Positions 50,553-59,500 of a DNA stretch of 64,000 nucleotides are shown piece after piece. The DNA is from 55-13 sp037190145 (GTDB lineage: Bacteria; Armatimonadota; Fimbriimonadia; Fimbriimonadales; Fimbriimonadaceae). A program made the position numbers and the translations under genes. The notes below the pieces were generated by a model. The model saw nothing but the letters and a program-made list of their open reading frames with translations. It had not been told where the DNA came from and did no database searches. How positions within the stretch are numbered: the stretch's first letter is position 1; the number at the start of each line of letters is the position of its first letter. The DNA lies in contig JBBCJU010000005.1 of NCBI GenBank assembly GCA_037190145.1, positions 124,001 to 188,000 of the forward strand. The letters run 5' to 3'.

Positions 50553-50880
50553 GCTTTGTTCGTAACGATCTCCATTGTCGCGCATGCCCGGAATGACTTT
50601 TTCCAAAAGGTGAGTCGATGCCAAGAAAGCTGTAGTAGAAAAGATTGCCATTTTCCTCTAGGCATGCATCCTTACCTTTACTCATGCATGGAAGCGATGT
50701 TTTTTGGAACCGGCTGCTGATTCCAATACCAATATCTCCGGAGTCGGCGTAAGATGAAATAGGCGGTAACGCCCGGGTTAAGAACTGATGATATTGCAAT
50801 GATCTGATGGGGTGATGGAGGCTCGCCTTTGTTGCCACCCGCGCATACTGCCAAGAATTCTCGCCCAAAGGAGGGTTCCC
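50553..50880. other. long leader region before the EF-G-like gene
   Basis: No gene supported. A GNRA-type hairpin (GGCG-GTAA-CGCC, 50762-50773) and G-rich stretches lie in its second half. The ribosome site AAAGGAGG is near its end. Could be a structured 5' leader. Confidence 0.4.
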
Positions 50881-52953
50881 ATGAAGCAGTATTCTGCTGA
50901 GAACATTAGAAACGTCGCCATTGTCGGGCACGGCGGTAGCGGCAAGACCATGCTGGTCGAGCATATGCTCTACACCGCCGGAGCATCCGACCGAGTCGGA
51001 AACGTGGACGCCGGAAACACGCAGTCCGATTTTGATCCCCTAGAGATTCGGCGAAAAATCTCCCTCAATGCCAGTATCGTTCCCCTAGAGTGGAATGGCG
51101 TTAAGATCAACTTGATCGACGTCCCTGGATATCCTGATTTTATCGGTGATCTGCACGGAGTGGCTCGCGTGGTGGAAGCGATGATCATCGTGACCGAAGC
51201 CAAGGCTGACTTAGATGTAGGTTTTGAGTTGGCCTGGGAGATTGCTGAGGAACATGGTCTAGCCAAGTGTATTTTTGTCAACAAGCTTGAGCGAGACAAT
51301 GCCGACTACGAGGGCCTGATGAACACCCTGCATGAGCGATATGGTCGTAAGGTAGTTGGCGTTCAGATTCCCATTGGCCACCAAGCCGCTTTTAGTGGTG
51401 TGTTGGACCTCCTCAATATGAAGGTCTATAAGGGCAAAGACCGAGGTATTGAGGTTGAGGATGTGCCATCTGGTTATGCCGAGGAGGCGGCTGAGCGTCG
51501 AGAGAAGATGATGGACGCAGCTGCGGAAGGTGACGACGATCTCGCCATGAAGTACCTAGACGGCGAACAGCTCACCGAGGACGAAATTGAACACGGGCTT
51601 TTGGTGGGAGTTGAACAAGGCAAGGTAGTCCCCATCTTGCTTGGATCAGCAGCAAGTGGTATTGGAGTTGCCACGTTGTTGGACCGAATCATTCACGAGC
51701 TTCCCTCTCCTGTCGATATGCCAAAGCTTCTTGATGGCAATGAAATGAGGCCCGATGCAGACGGTCCTCTAGCAGGGTTTGTGTTCAAAACTACGGCTGA
51801 CCCGTTTGTTGGAAAGATTAACTTTGTACGGCTATTCTCGGGCACACTACGCGCAGATGACCATGTCTTGAATGTAAACCGTGAGAAGGATGAAAGAGTG
51901 CATAACCTCTTCTTTCCGCACGGCAAAGGCCAAGAGACCGCCGCTGTGGTGACAGCCGGTGACATCTGCGCCATCGCAAAGCTCCAAGACACGCATACGG
52001 GCGATACGCTTTGTAGCGCTAAGGAGAAGATCATGCTGCCGCAGATTGACTTCCCTGAGCCTATTTATCGTATTGCGGTTGTTCCCGCATCAAAAGCCGA
52101 TGAAGACAAGCTTGGGACTGCAATCACCCGTTTGATGGAGGAAGATCCAACATTCCGCCATTCTCGGGACGCGATTGCCCATCAAGAAATTTTTGAAGGC
52201 ATGGGTGATATTCATCTAGAGACGATCATTGAGAAGATGAAGTCAAAATTCGGTGTCAACGTCCGCATTGAGGAAGCACGAGTTCCCTACAAGGAAACCG
52301 TTCGTGCAACTGCCAAGGCGCAAGGACGACATAAACGACAAACCGGAGGAAAAGGCCAATTCGGTGATTGCTGGATTGAGCTAGAACCTCTAGAGAGAGG
52401 AAGCGGATTTACATTTGACAATAAGGTTGTCGGAGGTGCAATACCTAAGAACTTCATCCCAGCAATCGAAAAAGGGATTCGCGAAGCGGCAGACCATGGT
52501 TTGGTCGCAGGATTCCCAGTTGTGGATTTCAAAGTTACCGTCTACGATGGAAGCTTCCATGACGTGGATTCAAATGAGCAAGCCTTCAAGACAGCCGGAG
52601 CATTGGCGCTGAAAGCAGCGGCAGAAAAAGCACAGGCAGTCATTCTCGAGCCTGTTCTAACTGTGGAGGTTGATGTTCCAGACGAATACGTCGGAGATGT
52701 AGTCGGTGACCTAAATGGACGCCGCGGACGAATGCAAGGCATGGACCAAGTCTCTGCGGGCAAAACCAGAGTGAAGGCTACCGTTCCAATGTCTACAATG
52801 ACTCGTTACGCTCTTGATCTTCGATCAATCACAAAAGGAAGAGGTCGCTTCCGTCAATCCGTTGATCACTATGAGGAACTACCTCATCCTGAACAACAAA
52901 GTTTGATTGCTGAGTACGCTAAGAGCCGAGCGGCTCACGAAGCAGAACACTAG
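50881..52953 (+). CDS. elongation factor G2-like GTPase
   Basis: 690 residues, ATG 50881 with AAAGGAGG upstream. Five EF-G domains are present. G1 is GHGGSGKTML and G3 DVPGYPDF (Tyr where canonical EF-G has His), both as in the EF-G2/FusA2 branch. The G4 motif reads NKLERD, with Glu in place of the usual Asp of NKxD (51289-51291 is GAG). No tuf, rpsL or rpsG neighbours, so it is not the main EF-G operon copy. Role in translation or ribosome recycling is not settled for this branch. Confidence 0.88.
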   Translation: MKQYSAENIRNVAIVGHGGSGKTMLVEHMLYTAGASDRVGNVDAGNTQSDFDPLEIRRKISLNASIVPLEWNGVKINLIDVPGYPDFIGDLHGVARVVEAMIIVTEAKADLDVGFELAWEIAEEHGLAKCIFVNKLERDNADYEGLMNTLHERYGRKVVGVQIPIGHQAAFSGVLDLLNMKVYKGKDRGIEVEDVPSGYAEEAAERREKMMDAAAEGDDDLAMKYLDGEQLTEDEIEHGLLVGVEQGKVVPILLGSAASGIGVATLLDRIIHELPSPVDMPKLLDGNEMRPDADGPLAGFVFKTTADPFVGKINFVRLFSGTLRADDHVLNVNREKDERVHNLFFPHGKGQETAAVVTAGDICAIAKLQDTHTGDTLCSAKEKIMLPQIDFPEPIYRIAVVPASKADEDKLGTAITRLMEEDPTFRHSRDAIAHQEIFEGMGDIHLETIIEKMKSKFGVNVRIEEARVPYKETVRATAKAQGRHKRQTGGKGQFGDCWIELEPLERGSGFTFDNKVVGGAIPKNFIPAIEKGIREAADHGLVAGFPVVDFKVTVYDGSFHDVDSNEQAFKTAGALALKAAAEKAQAVILEPVLTVEVDVPDEYVGDVVGDLNGRRGRMQGMDQVSAGKTRVKATVPMSTMTRYALDLRSITKGRGRFRQSVDHYEELPHPEQQSLIAEYAKSRAAHEAEH

Positions 52954-52975
52954 CGATCCTCCTTAGAAAGCCATG

Positions 52976-53009
52976 GTTTGTCTGGTTGACATGGATCAAT
53001 CAGACAAAC
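52976..53009. terminator. hairpin between convergent genes
   Basis: GTTTGTCTG / CAGACAAAC (9 bp) with an inner TTGA/TCAA extension. It lies between the EF-G2-like gene and the HDOD gene, and its last base is in the HDOD stop codon. No T-run, so termination is uncertain. Confidence 0.5.
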
Positions 53010-53896
53010 TAGGTAATTCCAAAAGATTCTTCAGCTCTAGCCACCTCTTGCGCAATCACGTTGTTGATGATTTGCAATTGTTCTGAAGGCAACCCAACCA
53101 TCTCTAGCAGCATCTCATCTACTTCAACTATCTGGTTAGGAATGTTGTTCGTAAGCCCGCATTGGTGAGCTAGTTGATTAGCCAGCGCCACTACGGCAGT
53201 AGATGTAGAGTTGTTTTCGTCCATCTCCGGCTGATGGTGGTACTCAATAGCATCCAGGACCACTTGAGAGAGTCCCCATTGTCGAGCAAGAATGCTGCCG
53301 AGTTTGCTGTGATCAAAGCCGAATAGAAGGTTTTCTGCTTCATGTAATCGCATACCTTCATCTATTGCATAACCAACCGCTTTGTCCAGTTCCAATGGAT
53401 GAAACCGATCCATCACCAAAAGGCCAACGTCATGCATCATTCCGGCAACATACAGTTCCTCAGCGCGCATCGGCATTTTTAACTTGGCCAAAATGCGTGC
53501 TCCGGTGGCGACACCAAGACTATGTCGCCAGAACTCAAGTTTGTCAAAATGAGTGGCTACAGACCGGCCCGACATAATCTGTTGATAAGCCACTCCTACC
53601 ACCAGAGTTCGAATTGTGTTCATTCCGAGCATACTGATTGCTCTACCAATGGAAGGAACTTGGCTTAATCCGTAGTAAGAAGAGTTTGCTACGCGGAGAA
53701 TTTTTGCGGTGATTGCAGGATCACGCTCGATGATCTTCTCCATCTGTTTGGGAGAGGCGTCTGGATCATCAGCAAGCTTTAGCACCTGGCTGACAATTTG
53801 GGGCAAGACCGGCAAGTTCTCGCTCCGGGCTATTTTGATCTCTAGACTTCTCAAATCCACACTGAATTCATCGGCATTTCTCCTAGGACCCTTCAT
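53009..53896 (-). CDS. HDOD-domain protein
   Basis: 295 residues. HDOD pattern: LPVLPQIVSQVLKLADDPDA, IIERDPAITAKILRVANSSYYG, IGRAISMLGMNTIRTLVVGVA, with an HD pair in AGMMHDVGLLVMD and WGLSQVVLDAIEYHHQP. Such proteins act in signalling or stress, usually without a proven enzymatic activity. Divergent from dnaJ; the HAIR operator sits in the shared upstream region, so HspR could also affect it. Confidence 0.9.
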   Translation of the reverse strand: MKGPRRNADEFSVDLRSLEIKIARSENLPVLPQIVSQVLKLADDPDASPKQMEKIIERDPAITAKILRVANSSYYGLSQVPSIGRAISMLGMNTIRTLVVGVAYQQIMSGRSVATHFDKLEFWRHSLGVATGARILAKLKMPMRAEELYVAGMMHDVGLLVMDRFHPLELDKAVGYAIDEGMRLHEAENLLFGFDHSKLGSILARQWGLSQVVLDAIEYHHQPEMDENNSTSTAVVALANQLAHQCGLTNNIPNQIVEVDEMLLEMVGLPSEQLQIINNVIAQEVARAEESFGIT

Positions 53897-53930
53897 AGGT
53901 TCTCAATAATTGTGGAATCATTGTCAAGCA

Positions 53931-53951
53931 CTTGAGCGTTATATACTCATG
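53931..53951. promoter_or_regulatory. HAIR operator (HspR-binding)
   Basis: CTTGAGC-N7-ACTCATG, matching the HAIR consensus CTTGAGT-N7-ACTCAAG at 12 of 14 positions. It is 97 nt upstream of the dnaJ start. TTGTCA at 53921 and TATACT at 53942 could be a promoter overlapped by it (spacer 15 nt, short). The gene for the cognate repressor HspR lies in the same operon, giving the usual feedback loop. Confidence 0.8.
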
Positions 53952-53952
53952 T

Positions 53953-54036
53953 GGATTGCCAGATTGCATGATCGCTAGCTTGCTAGACTCTTTGTCTAGC
54001 TCTCGTTGAGTAATCCAGCAGTTAACCAATCCAACC
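53953..54036. repeat. GGATTGC-type intergenic element, copy 1
   Basis: Composed of GGATTGCC-type words around a perfect hairpin GCTAGAC / GTCTAGC (53982-54000), ending in AATCCAGCAG...CCAATCC. Shares CTCTcGTTGAGtAATCCAgCA (18 of 21) with the rpoB-rpoC gap at 61336-61356. Probably a dispersed non-coding repeat; only two copies are in view. Confidence 0.5.
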
Positions 54037-54047
54037 AAACAGGCAAG

Positions 54048-54989
54048 ATGGCAAAGGACTTCTACTCAGTTCTCGGAATCAAGCGCAATGCAGACGAAAA
54101 AGAGATTCGCTCTGCTTACCGCAAGCTCGCTCGCAAGTACCACCCGGACGTAAATCCCAATGATAAAGCGGCAGAATCCAAGTTCAAAGAGATTAGTGAA
54201 GCTCACGAAGTTCTTGGCGACCCGGAAAAGCGGAAGTTGTATGACCAGTATGGTGAACATTGGGAGCATGCAAACCAATTTCAAGGAGCAGCCCCCGGCC
54301 AAGACTTCGGTGGCTTTAATGTTGGCGGAGGCGGTGGTGGATTTGAAACGATCTTCGAACAATTCTTCGGTGGCGGTTTTGGTGGGAACCGGGGTGGAAA
54401 CCAGTTTCGAATTGAAGATCTAGACGCCGCAAGACCCCGGGATGTCGAAAAAACAATTGAGATACCCCTTGAAGAAGTGGATTCTGGAACCAAGCGGGTT
54501 CTTACCTACCAAACAATGGATGCGCAACGCGGTCGAGAGGGTGTATCCACGGTGCCCACCACTAAAAAGGTTGAAGTCACTATTCCGGCGGGAATTCAGG
54601 ATGGCAAGAAGCTGCGAGTTCCCGGGAAGGGAGCAGCGGGAGCCAATGGCAAAGCCGGAGATCTGTACGTCATTGTTAAGTGGGCCAGCCACCCGACATT
54701 CAGAGTAGTAGAAGACAAGCTAGAAGCGGATGTCCCAGTTCCCTTCACCGTAGCTGCATTGGGCGGAGAGATTCGCATCCCAACACTGCGTTCGGCAGTT
54801 ACCATGAAGATTCCTGAAGGAACTCAAAGTGGTCAGGTGTTTCGCCTGGGTGGACAAGGCATAACCAAGCTAAACGGTGGTCGTGGGGATCTCATGGCAA
54901 GGATTAAGATCACGGTTCCAAAGAAGCCTACTGAAGCTCAAAAGAAATTGCTGAAGCAGTTTGCTGAGACGGAGGAAACTGCCAAATGA
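54048..54989 (+). CDS. cbpA: DnaJ-family co-chaperone (CbpA-type, no zinc finger)
   Basis: 313 residues from ATG 54048 (MAKDFYSVLG); TTG 54006 is in frame but adds a non-conserved stretch. J domain with the HPD (YHPDVNP, about residue 34), a Gly/Phe-rich region (FGGFNVGGGGGGFETIF), and C-terminal beta domains (VEVTIPAGIQDGKKLRVPGKG, LRSAVTMKIPEGTQSGQVF). No CxxCxGxG zinc repeats. Stimulates DnaK. The 3' end overlaps hspR by 4 nt. Confidence 0.93.
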   Translation: MAKDFYSVLGIKRNADEKEIRSAYRKLARKYHPDVNPNDKAAESKFKEISEAHEVLGDPEKRKLYDQYGEHWEHANQFQGAAPGQDFGGFNVGGGGGGFETIFEQFFGGGFGGNRGGNQFRIEDLDAARPRDVEKTIEIPLEEVDSGTKRVLTYQTMDAQRGREGVSTVPTTKKVEVTIPAGIQDGKKLRVPGKGAAGANGKAGDLYVIVKWASHPTFRVVEDKLEADVPVPFTVAALGGEIRIPTLRSAVTMKIPEGTQSGQVFRLGGQGITKLNGGRGDLMARIKITVPKKPTEAQKKLLKQFAETEETAK

Positions 54990-55390
54990 GAAGTGAGCAC
55001 CAACCTGTCTACATGATTGGGGTAGCGGCGCAGTTATGTGGGGTTCACCCTCAGACTTTACGTCAGTATGAGAGGTTAGGGCTTGTAGTACCGGCCCGAG
55101 TGGGCGCGAAGAATCGGCTTTACTCCGAGAACGATATTTTAAGAGTACGTCGCATCCAGCATTTGACTCAAGATATGGGAGTTAACTTGGCAGGGGTGGA
55201 GTTAGTCCTTCGCCTCCTGGACGATATCGAGGACATTCGGACGGATATGGAACGTCAAGTGGCAAACTACGTTACAGAAGCGGAAGCTAGAATCCAGCAA
55301 CTACTTGGCACAACCACTATTCCTCTACGGAAAGATGAGACTCTTTTGCCCGTTCCTAACATACGTATCAGAAAAACGTCTGAGCTTTAA
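54986..55390 (+). CDS. hspR: MerR-type heat-shock repressor HspR
   Basis: 134 residues. Winged helix MIGVAAQLCGVHPQTLRQYERLGLVVPAR, then RLYSENDILRVRRIQHLTQDMGVNLAGVELVL and a coiled-coil helix. HspR represses chaperone operons through HAIR sites; one is present upstream of dnaJ here. dnaK and grpE are not in the window. Confidence 0.92.
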   Translation: MRSEHQPVYMIGVAAQLCGVHPQTLRQYERLGLVVPARVGAKNRLYSENDILRVRRIQHLTQDMGVNLAGVELVLRLLDDIEDIRTDMERQVANYVTEAEARIQQLLGTTTIPLRKDETLLPVPNIRIRKTSEL

Positions 55391-55512
55391 TCTGTCCCAG
55401 TTGACAGGTCAAAACTGTAGCTTGGTTGCTGTAACCCGGGATACCCTCTAAGATCTGTACGTAGTATCTCACCAGATATAGAACATTTACTAAGTATGGG
55501 AAACTACTTTTG

Positions 55513-56334
55513 ATGCTCTCCGCGATTGCCATCCTTATTCTTAACCCTAAGAAAGTTGAGTCAGATATTGTCTACTCTCGAGTACCTGGGGCTGAGCTAA
55601 AAATGGATGTTTACTATCCTGAAAATCTAGCGAAAAAGAATCCAGCCGTTCTAGTTTTTCACGGAGGAGCTTGGATCTATGGCGATAAGCGAGATATGAA
55701 ATCTCTCTGCGAATCCTTCGCCAGACAAGGAGTCGTGTCCGCATCAGTTCAATACCGCTTAGCTCCTAAGACACGGTGGCCTGGCTTTTACAACGATGCT
55801 CAAACGGCGGTGCGTTTCCTTCGTGAAAACGCAGACAAATACAAAATTGATCCCAAAAGAATCGGAGCCGCAGGCTTAAGCGCAGGTGGCCACTTAGCTC
55901 TTATGGTTGGATTCACGGATACTCACCGGTCGGAAAAGCTTGAGTATCCTCGCCACTCTAGCCAAGTAAAGGCCGTTTTGAACATCTTTGGCCCAACTGA
56001 CATGTCAAGAGACTATCCTCCCAGCTACGACACGTTGTTTCAGGCTATTTTGGGCAAAGAGCGAAAAAACTCCACCGCTGAAATCAAAGCCGCTAGTCCC
56101 GTTAACTTCGTTAATCGGCAGTCTCCCCCGGTGTTTATTATTCACGGAACAGCCGATCCGGTAGTTCCTGTCTCTCAAGGCAAGTGGCTTGAATCAAGAC
56201 TCAGAGCAAATGGCGTCCCAGTCCAAGCGCGTTACATCGAAGGAATGAAGCACGAGATACTTGCGAGCAACACCAAGGCTATGCAGGCGATGCGTGAAGG
56301 TGTTACCTGGCTCGCAGATCAGCTTTCTAGATAA
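55513..56334 (+). CDS. alpha/beta-hydrolase (HSL/BD-FAE-like esterase)
   Basis: 273 residues; ATG 55513 (TTG 55510 adjacent). The oxyanion motif is LVFHGGAWIYGDKRD, the nucleophile elbow GLSAGGHLAL, the acid in IHGTADPVVP, and the His in EGMKHEIL. Carboxylesterase/feruloyl-esterase-like; substrate unknown. Short hydrophobic N-terminus (LSAIAILILN) might be a signal anchor. Confidence 0.88.
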   Translation: MLSAIAILILNPKKVESDIVYSRVPGAELKMDVYYPENLAKKNPAVLVFHGGAWIYGDKRDMKSLCESFARQGVVSASVQYRLAPKTRWPGFYNDAQTAVRFLRENADKYKIDPKRIGAAGLSAGGHLALMVGFTDTHRSEKLEYPRHSSQVKAVLNIFGPTDMSRDYPPSYDTLFQAILGKERKNSTAEIKAASPVNFVNRQSPPVFIIHGTADPVVPVSQGKWLESRLRANGVPVQARYIEGMKHEILASNTKAMQAMREGVTWLADQLSR

Positions 56335-56508
56335 ATCCTAGCAACCCATCGTCATCACTACTGGTGTCGCTTAGTTCCTCATCTGGAAGTAACAGCCATG
56401 ATGGCGCCGAAGAGAGGCTATCGCCGCCGGACTCAGAATCACTCAACCACATTGTGCTAGTTGGAAGAAGATTCACCCTTCCTTGTTCGGTATGCAATGT
56501 ATCGCAAT

Positions 56509-56542
56509 AAAAAAGGCCCGACTGCATAACAGCAGTCGGGCC
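56509..56542 (-). terminator. intrinsic terminator of rpoBC
   Basis: 11-bp perfect stem GGCCCGACTGC / GCAGTCGGGCC with a 6-nt loop; on the minus strand followed by T6. It lies 16 nt beyond the rpoC stop. Confidence 0.95.
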
Positions 56543-56557
56543 TTCACCTACTTGAGA

Positions 56558-59500
56558 CTACATATCGTCATCGTCGAAGCCTAGTTCCTCAGCTGCCATA
56601 TCGGCAAGAGAGGGGAACGACAATGCACCCAATGGATCATCCAGCTCATGCTCGTCAGCCTCAACCAATGCGGTGAGAGACTGTTCAGCCCATGCCGGAC
56701 CGCGTTGAACATCAACGGCAACGTCTCGATACTGCTTAACGCCCGTACCAGCCGGAATCAACCGACCAATAATAACGTTCTCCTTCAAGCCAACCAACTG
56801 GTCCTTCTTTCCTCGGACAGCCGCTTCGGTGAGAACACGAGTTGTCTTTTGGAACGAAGCTGCGGACAAGAATGAGTCTGTAGCCAACGATGCTTCAGTG
56901 ATACCCAGCAGAATCCACGTGGCCGTAGCTTCTTTAGGATCACGCTCTACGTTTTCGCCGGTAATTGGGTCAACGTACTTGATGGTCTTCCCTTCTGCAA
57001 TCAGCTTTCGAACATTATCGTTAGCTAACTGGAAGGTGAATCGGTCCACGATCTGACCAGGGAGGAACGGGGTGTCGCCCGGCTCCTTAACCTGTCGCTT
57101 TCGAAGCATCTGTCGAATGATAACTTCAATATGCTTGTCATTGATGTCTACACCCTGAGCTTTATAAACGCTTTGCAGATTCTCGACAAAGTAGTCGTAA
57201 ACGGCACCAGCACCGGCAAGTTCCAAGACCTCATGTGGATCTCGAGGACCTTCGGTTAGCGGGTCACCCTTGATGACCTTACTTCCCTTGTTCACCGGCA
57301 ACTTACCTAGAGGTGGAACCAAGATCGGATAGAAAATCGTGACCTTGCTTACCTCAGCCTTGCGAAGAATCGTCAGAGTCGCGGTGGTCAGTTTTTGACC
57401 AATCGTTTTCTCTAGCGTTGCATCAACCTTATCATCCCCGGTCTGCCAGGTTTGCACATCGCCGATGTACGCATCCTTAATCGGACCAACGATAGGAACA
57501 GTGGCCTCAACAATGACCCATCGACCGAAGCTTGATTCGCGAACGTCGCGAACAATACCGGTTACCGGGCAGATAATGGCTTTACCACGAGGTTGTCGTC
57601 GTGCTTCGAAGATTTCTTCCACACGAACGATACCGCTGGACTCACCCGACCAAGAGTAGAAGAAGGTCTTTCGAGACCGCTCCCACAGCTTCTTCGAGTC
57701 ACTGTCTGCTTTCAAGGCTGCCTTTTGAGCTGCCTTCGTCTGCCGCTCAGCACGCTTCTTCACCTTAGGGTCTTCGGGATCTTCCTCAGCGTTGATTGTC
57801 AGCGGTGCAGCGTCCTTGTTCTGGAAGAAGCTCTTAACTACGTTCTCCTGGTTCTCCAGAAGCTTGGTAGGATCGAACGCCTTCATGTCGGTGTCTGTCG
57901 CAGTTGCGAAGTCCTCCATGAACTGTCGGATAAAGCGGCCCGTCTTATACTGGTTCGTACGAGCAATTGTCGCAGAACCCGCAACGCCTCCGGTGTGGAA
58001 CGTTCTCATCGTGAGCTGCGTTCCAGGTTCACCGATTGACTGAGCGGCAATGATTCCAACGGCAACACCCACTTCAACCAACTTGCTAGTTGAAAGATCG
58101 GTACCGTAGCACTTAGAGCAGATGCCCTGAGCCAGTTCACAAGTCAACGGAGAGCGAATCAGAACACTAAGGTTTCCATGCTCGTCAGCCTCGAAGCCAA
58201 GCTTGGTGTATTTCTCAATAACCTTGCCCTTATCCTCGTCAGACTCCACTGCGTTGTACTCAGCAACGAACTTGTTCTCAATCGTGGTCAGTCGTTTTGC
58301 GGAATCAAGAGTAATGGGCTCCTGATACTGCGTCAGCTCTTCACCTGAATCAGGATCAGTGATAACTGCCAAGGCCACTCGGCCCTTGATACGATCTACC
58401 AAGTGCTCAATGGCTTCGCCCTGATCTAGGATTCGGTGAGCAAGAATGCCATCCGAAGTCTCACAATCCTGCGACTTGATAATGACGTCTTGAGCAACAT
58501 CGCAAAGACGGCGCGTCAAGTAACCCGCGTCCGCAGTTCGGAGCGCAGTGTCGGCCAGACCCTTACGAGCACCGTGAGTCGTCACGAAGTACTCAAGCAT
58601 CGTCAGACCCTTGTGGAATGAGCTCTTAACCGGCAACTCGTAAATAACTTCGTTGAACTGGTTAAACATGAGTCCGCGCATTCCAGCTAGCTGAGCAAGC
58701 TGCTTAACCGAACCACGAGCACCCGAAACAGTAATGATCGAAAGCGGGTTCATCTGCTTAAGACCACCAACGATCTCTTTACCGATTTCGTCGTATGTTT
58801 CGGTCCAAAGCTTAACCAAGCTCTGAGTCATTTCGTTATAGGTAAGCATTCCACGGCGGAACTGCTGAGTGATCTTGGTGGAACGGTCGTCCGCATCCTT
58901 GATCATCTCCTCACGTCGCTCGGGTGGATCCATGTCCGTGATTGCAACGGAAAGGCCGTATCGAGTCGCCCAGCGGAAGCCCATATCCTTCAGGTCGTCC
59001 AAAAGCTTGATCGTGGCACCCACGCCTGCTTCCTTATGACAATCCAGAATCAGCTCTGAGAGAGCCTTCTTACTCAGCTGAAGGTTCAAGAATCGATCCG
59101 AATACTTCAGCGGATAAGGCAAGATGCTGTTGAAAATCAACTGCCCCGGCGTAGCCATAACCACTACATGCTCAAACTCTTGATCGTAAGGAATGAGTTC
59201 TTCAAACTCCTCACCATCCTCACCGGTGGTTGTCACCTTGCGGTACTCAACGCCAGTGGTTGCGTCTCGGAAGTCAACTTCTTCAACGGGTCTGAATAAT
59301 GGTCGCTTGATTCTAACCTTAACTGGAGTATTGACTTGAAGCGGATTCTCGGCAATCGGCGATTCGAGGGCGAAGATCACCTCGTCCACGTTGCCAAATG
59401 TTCTGGCACCCGGATGCTTCTCCGGATTCTCCGCATGAAGCCTCTCTAGTTCCTCAATATCAGCCTTACCCTGCTCTGACACAAACGTCAAAGCATAGTT

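Noticed and set aside
50542..50964. 140-codon minus-strand frame over the EF-G2 leader and start
   Set aside because: No ribosome site or family pattern, and it overlaps the EF-G2 G1 motif on the other strand.
56327..56527. 66-codon acidic minus-strand frame between the rpoC terminator and the hydrolase
   Set aside because: It lies after a strong terminator, lacks a ribosome site and has only low-complexity Ser/Asp text.
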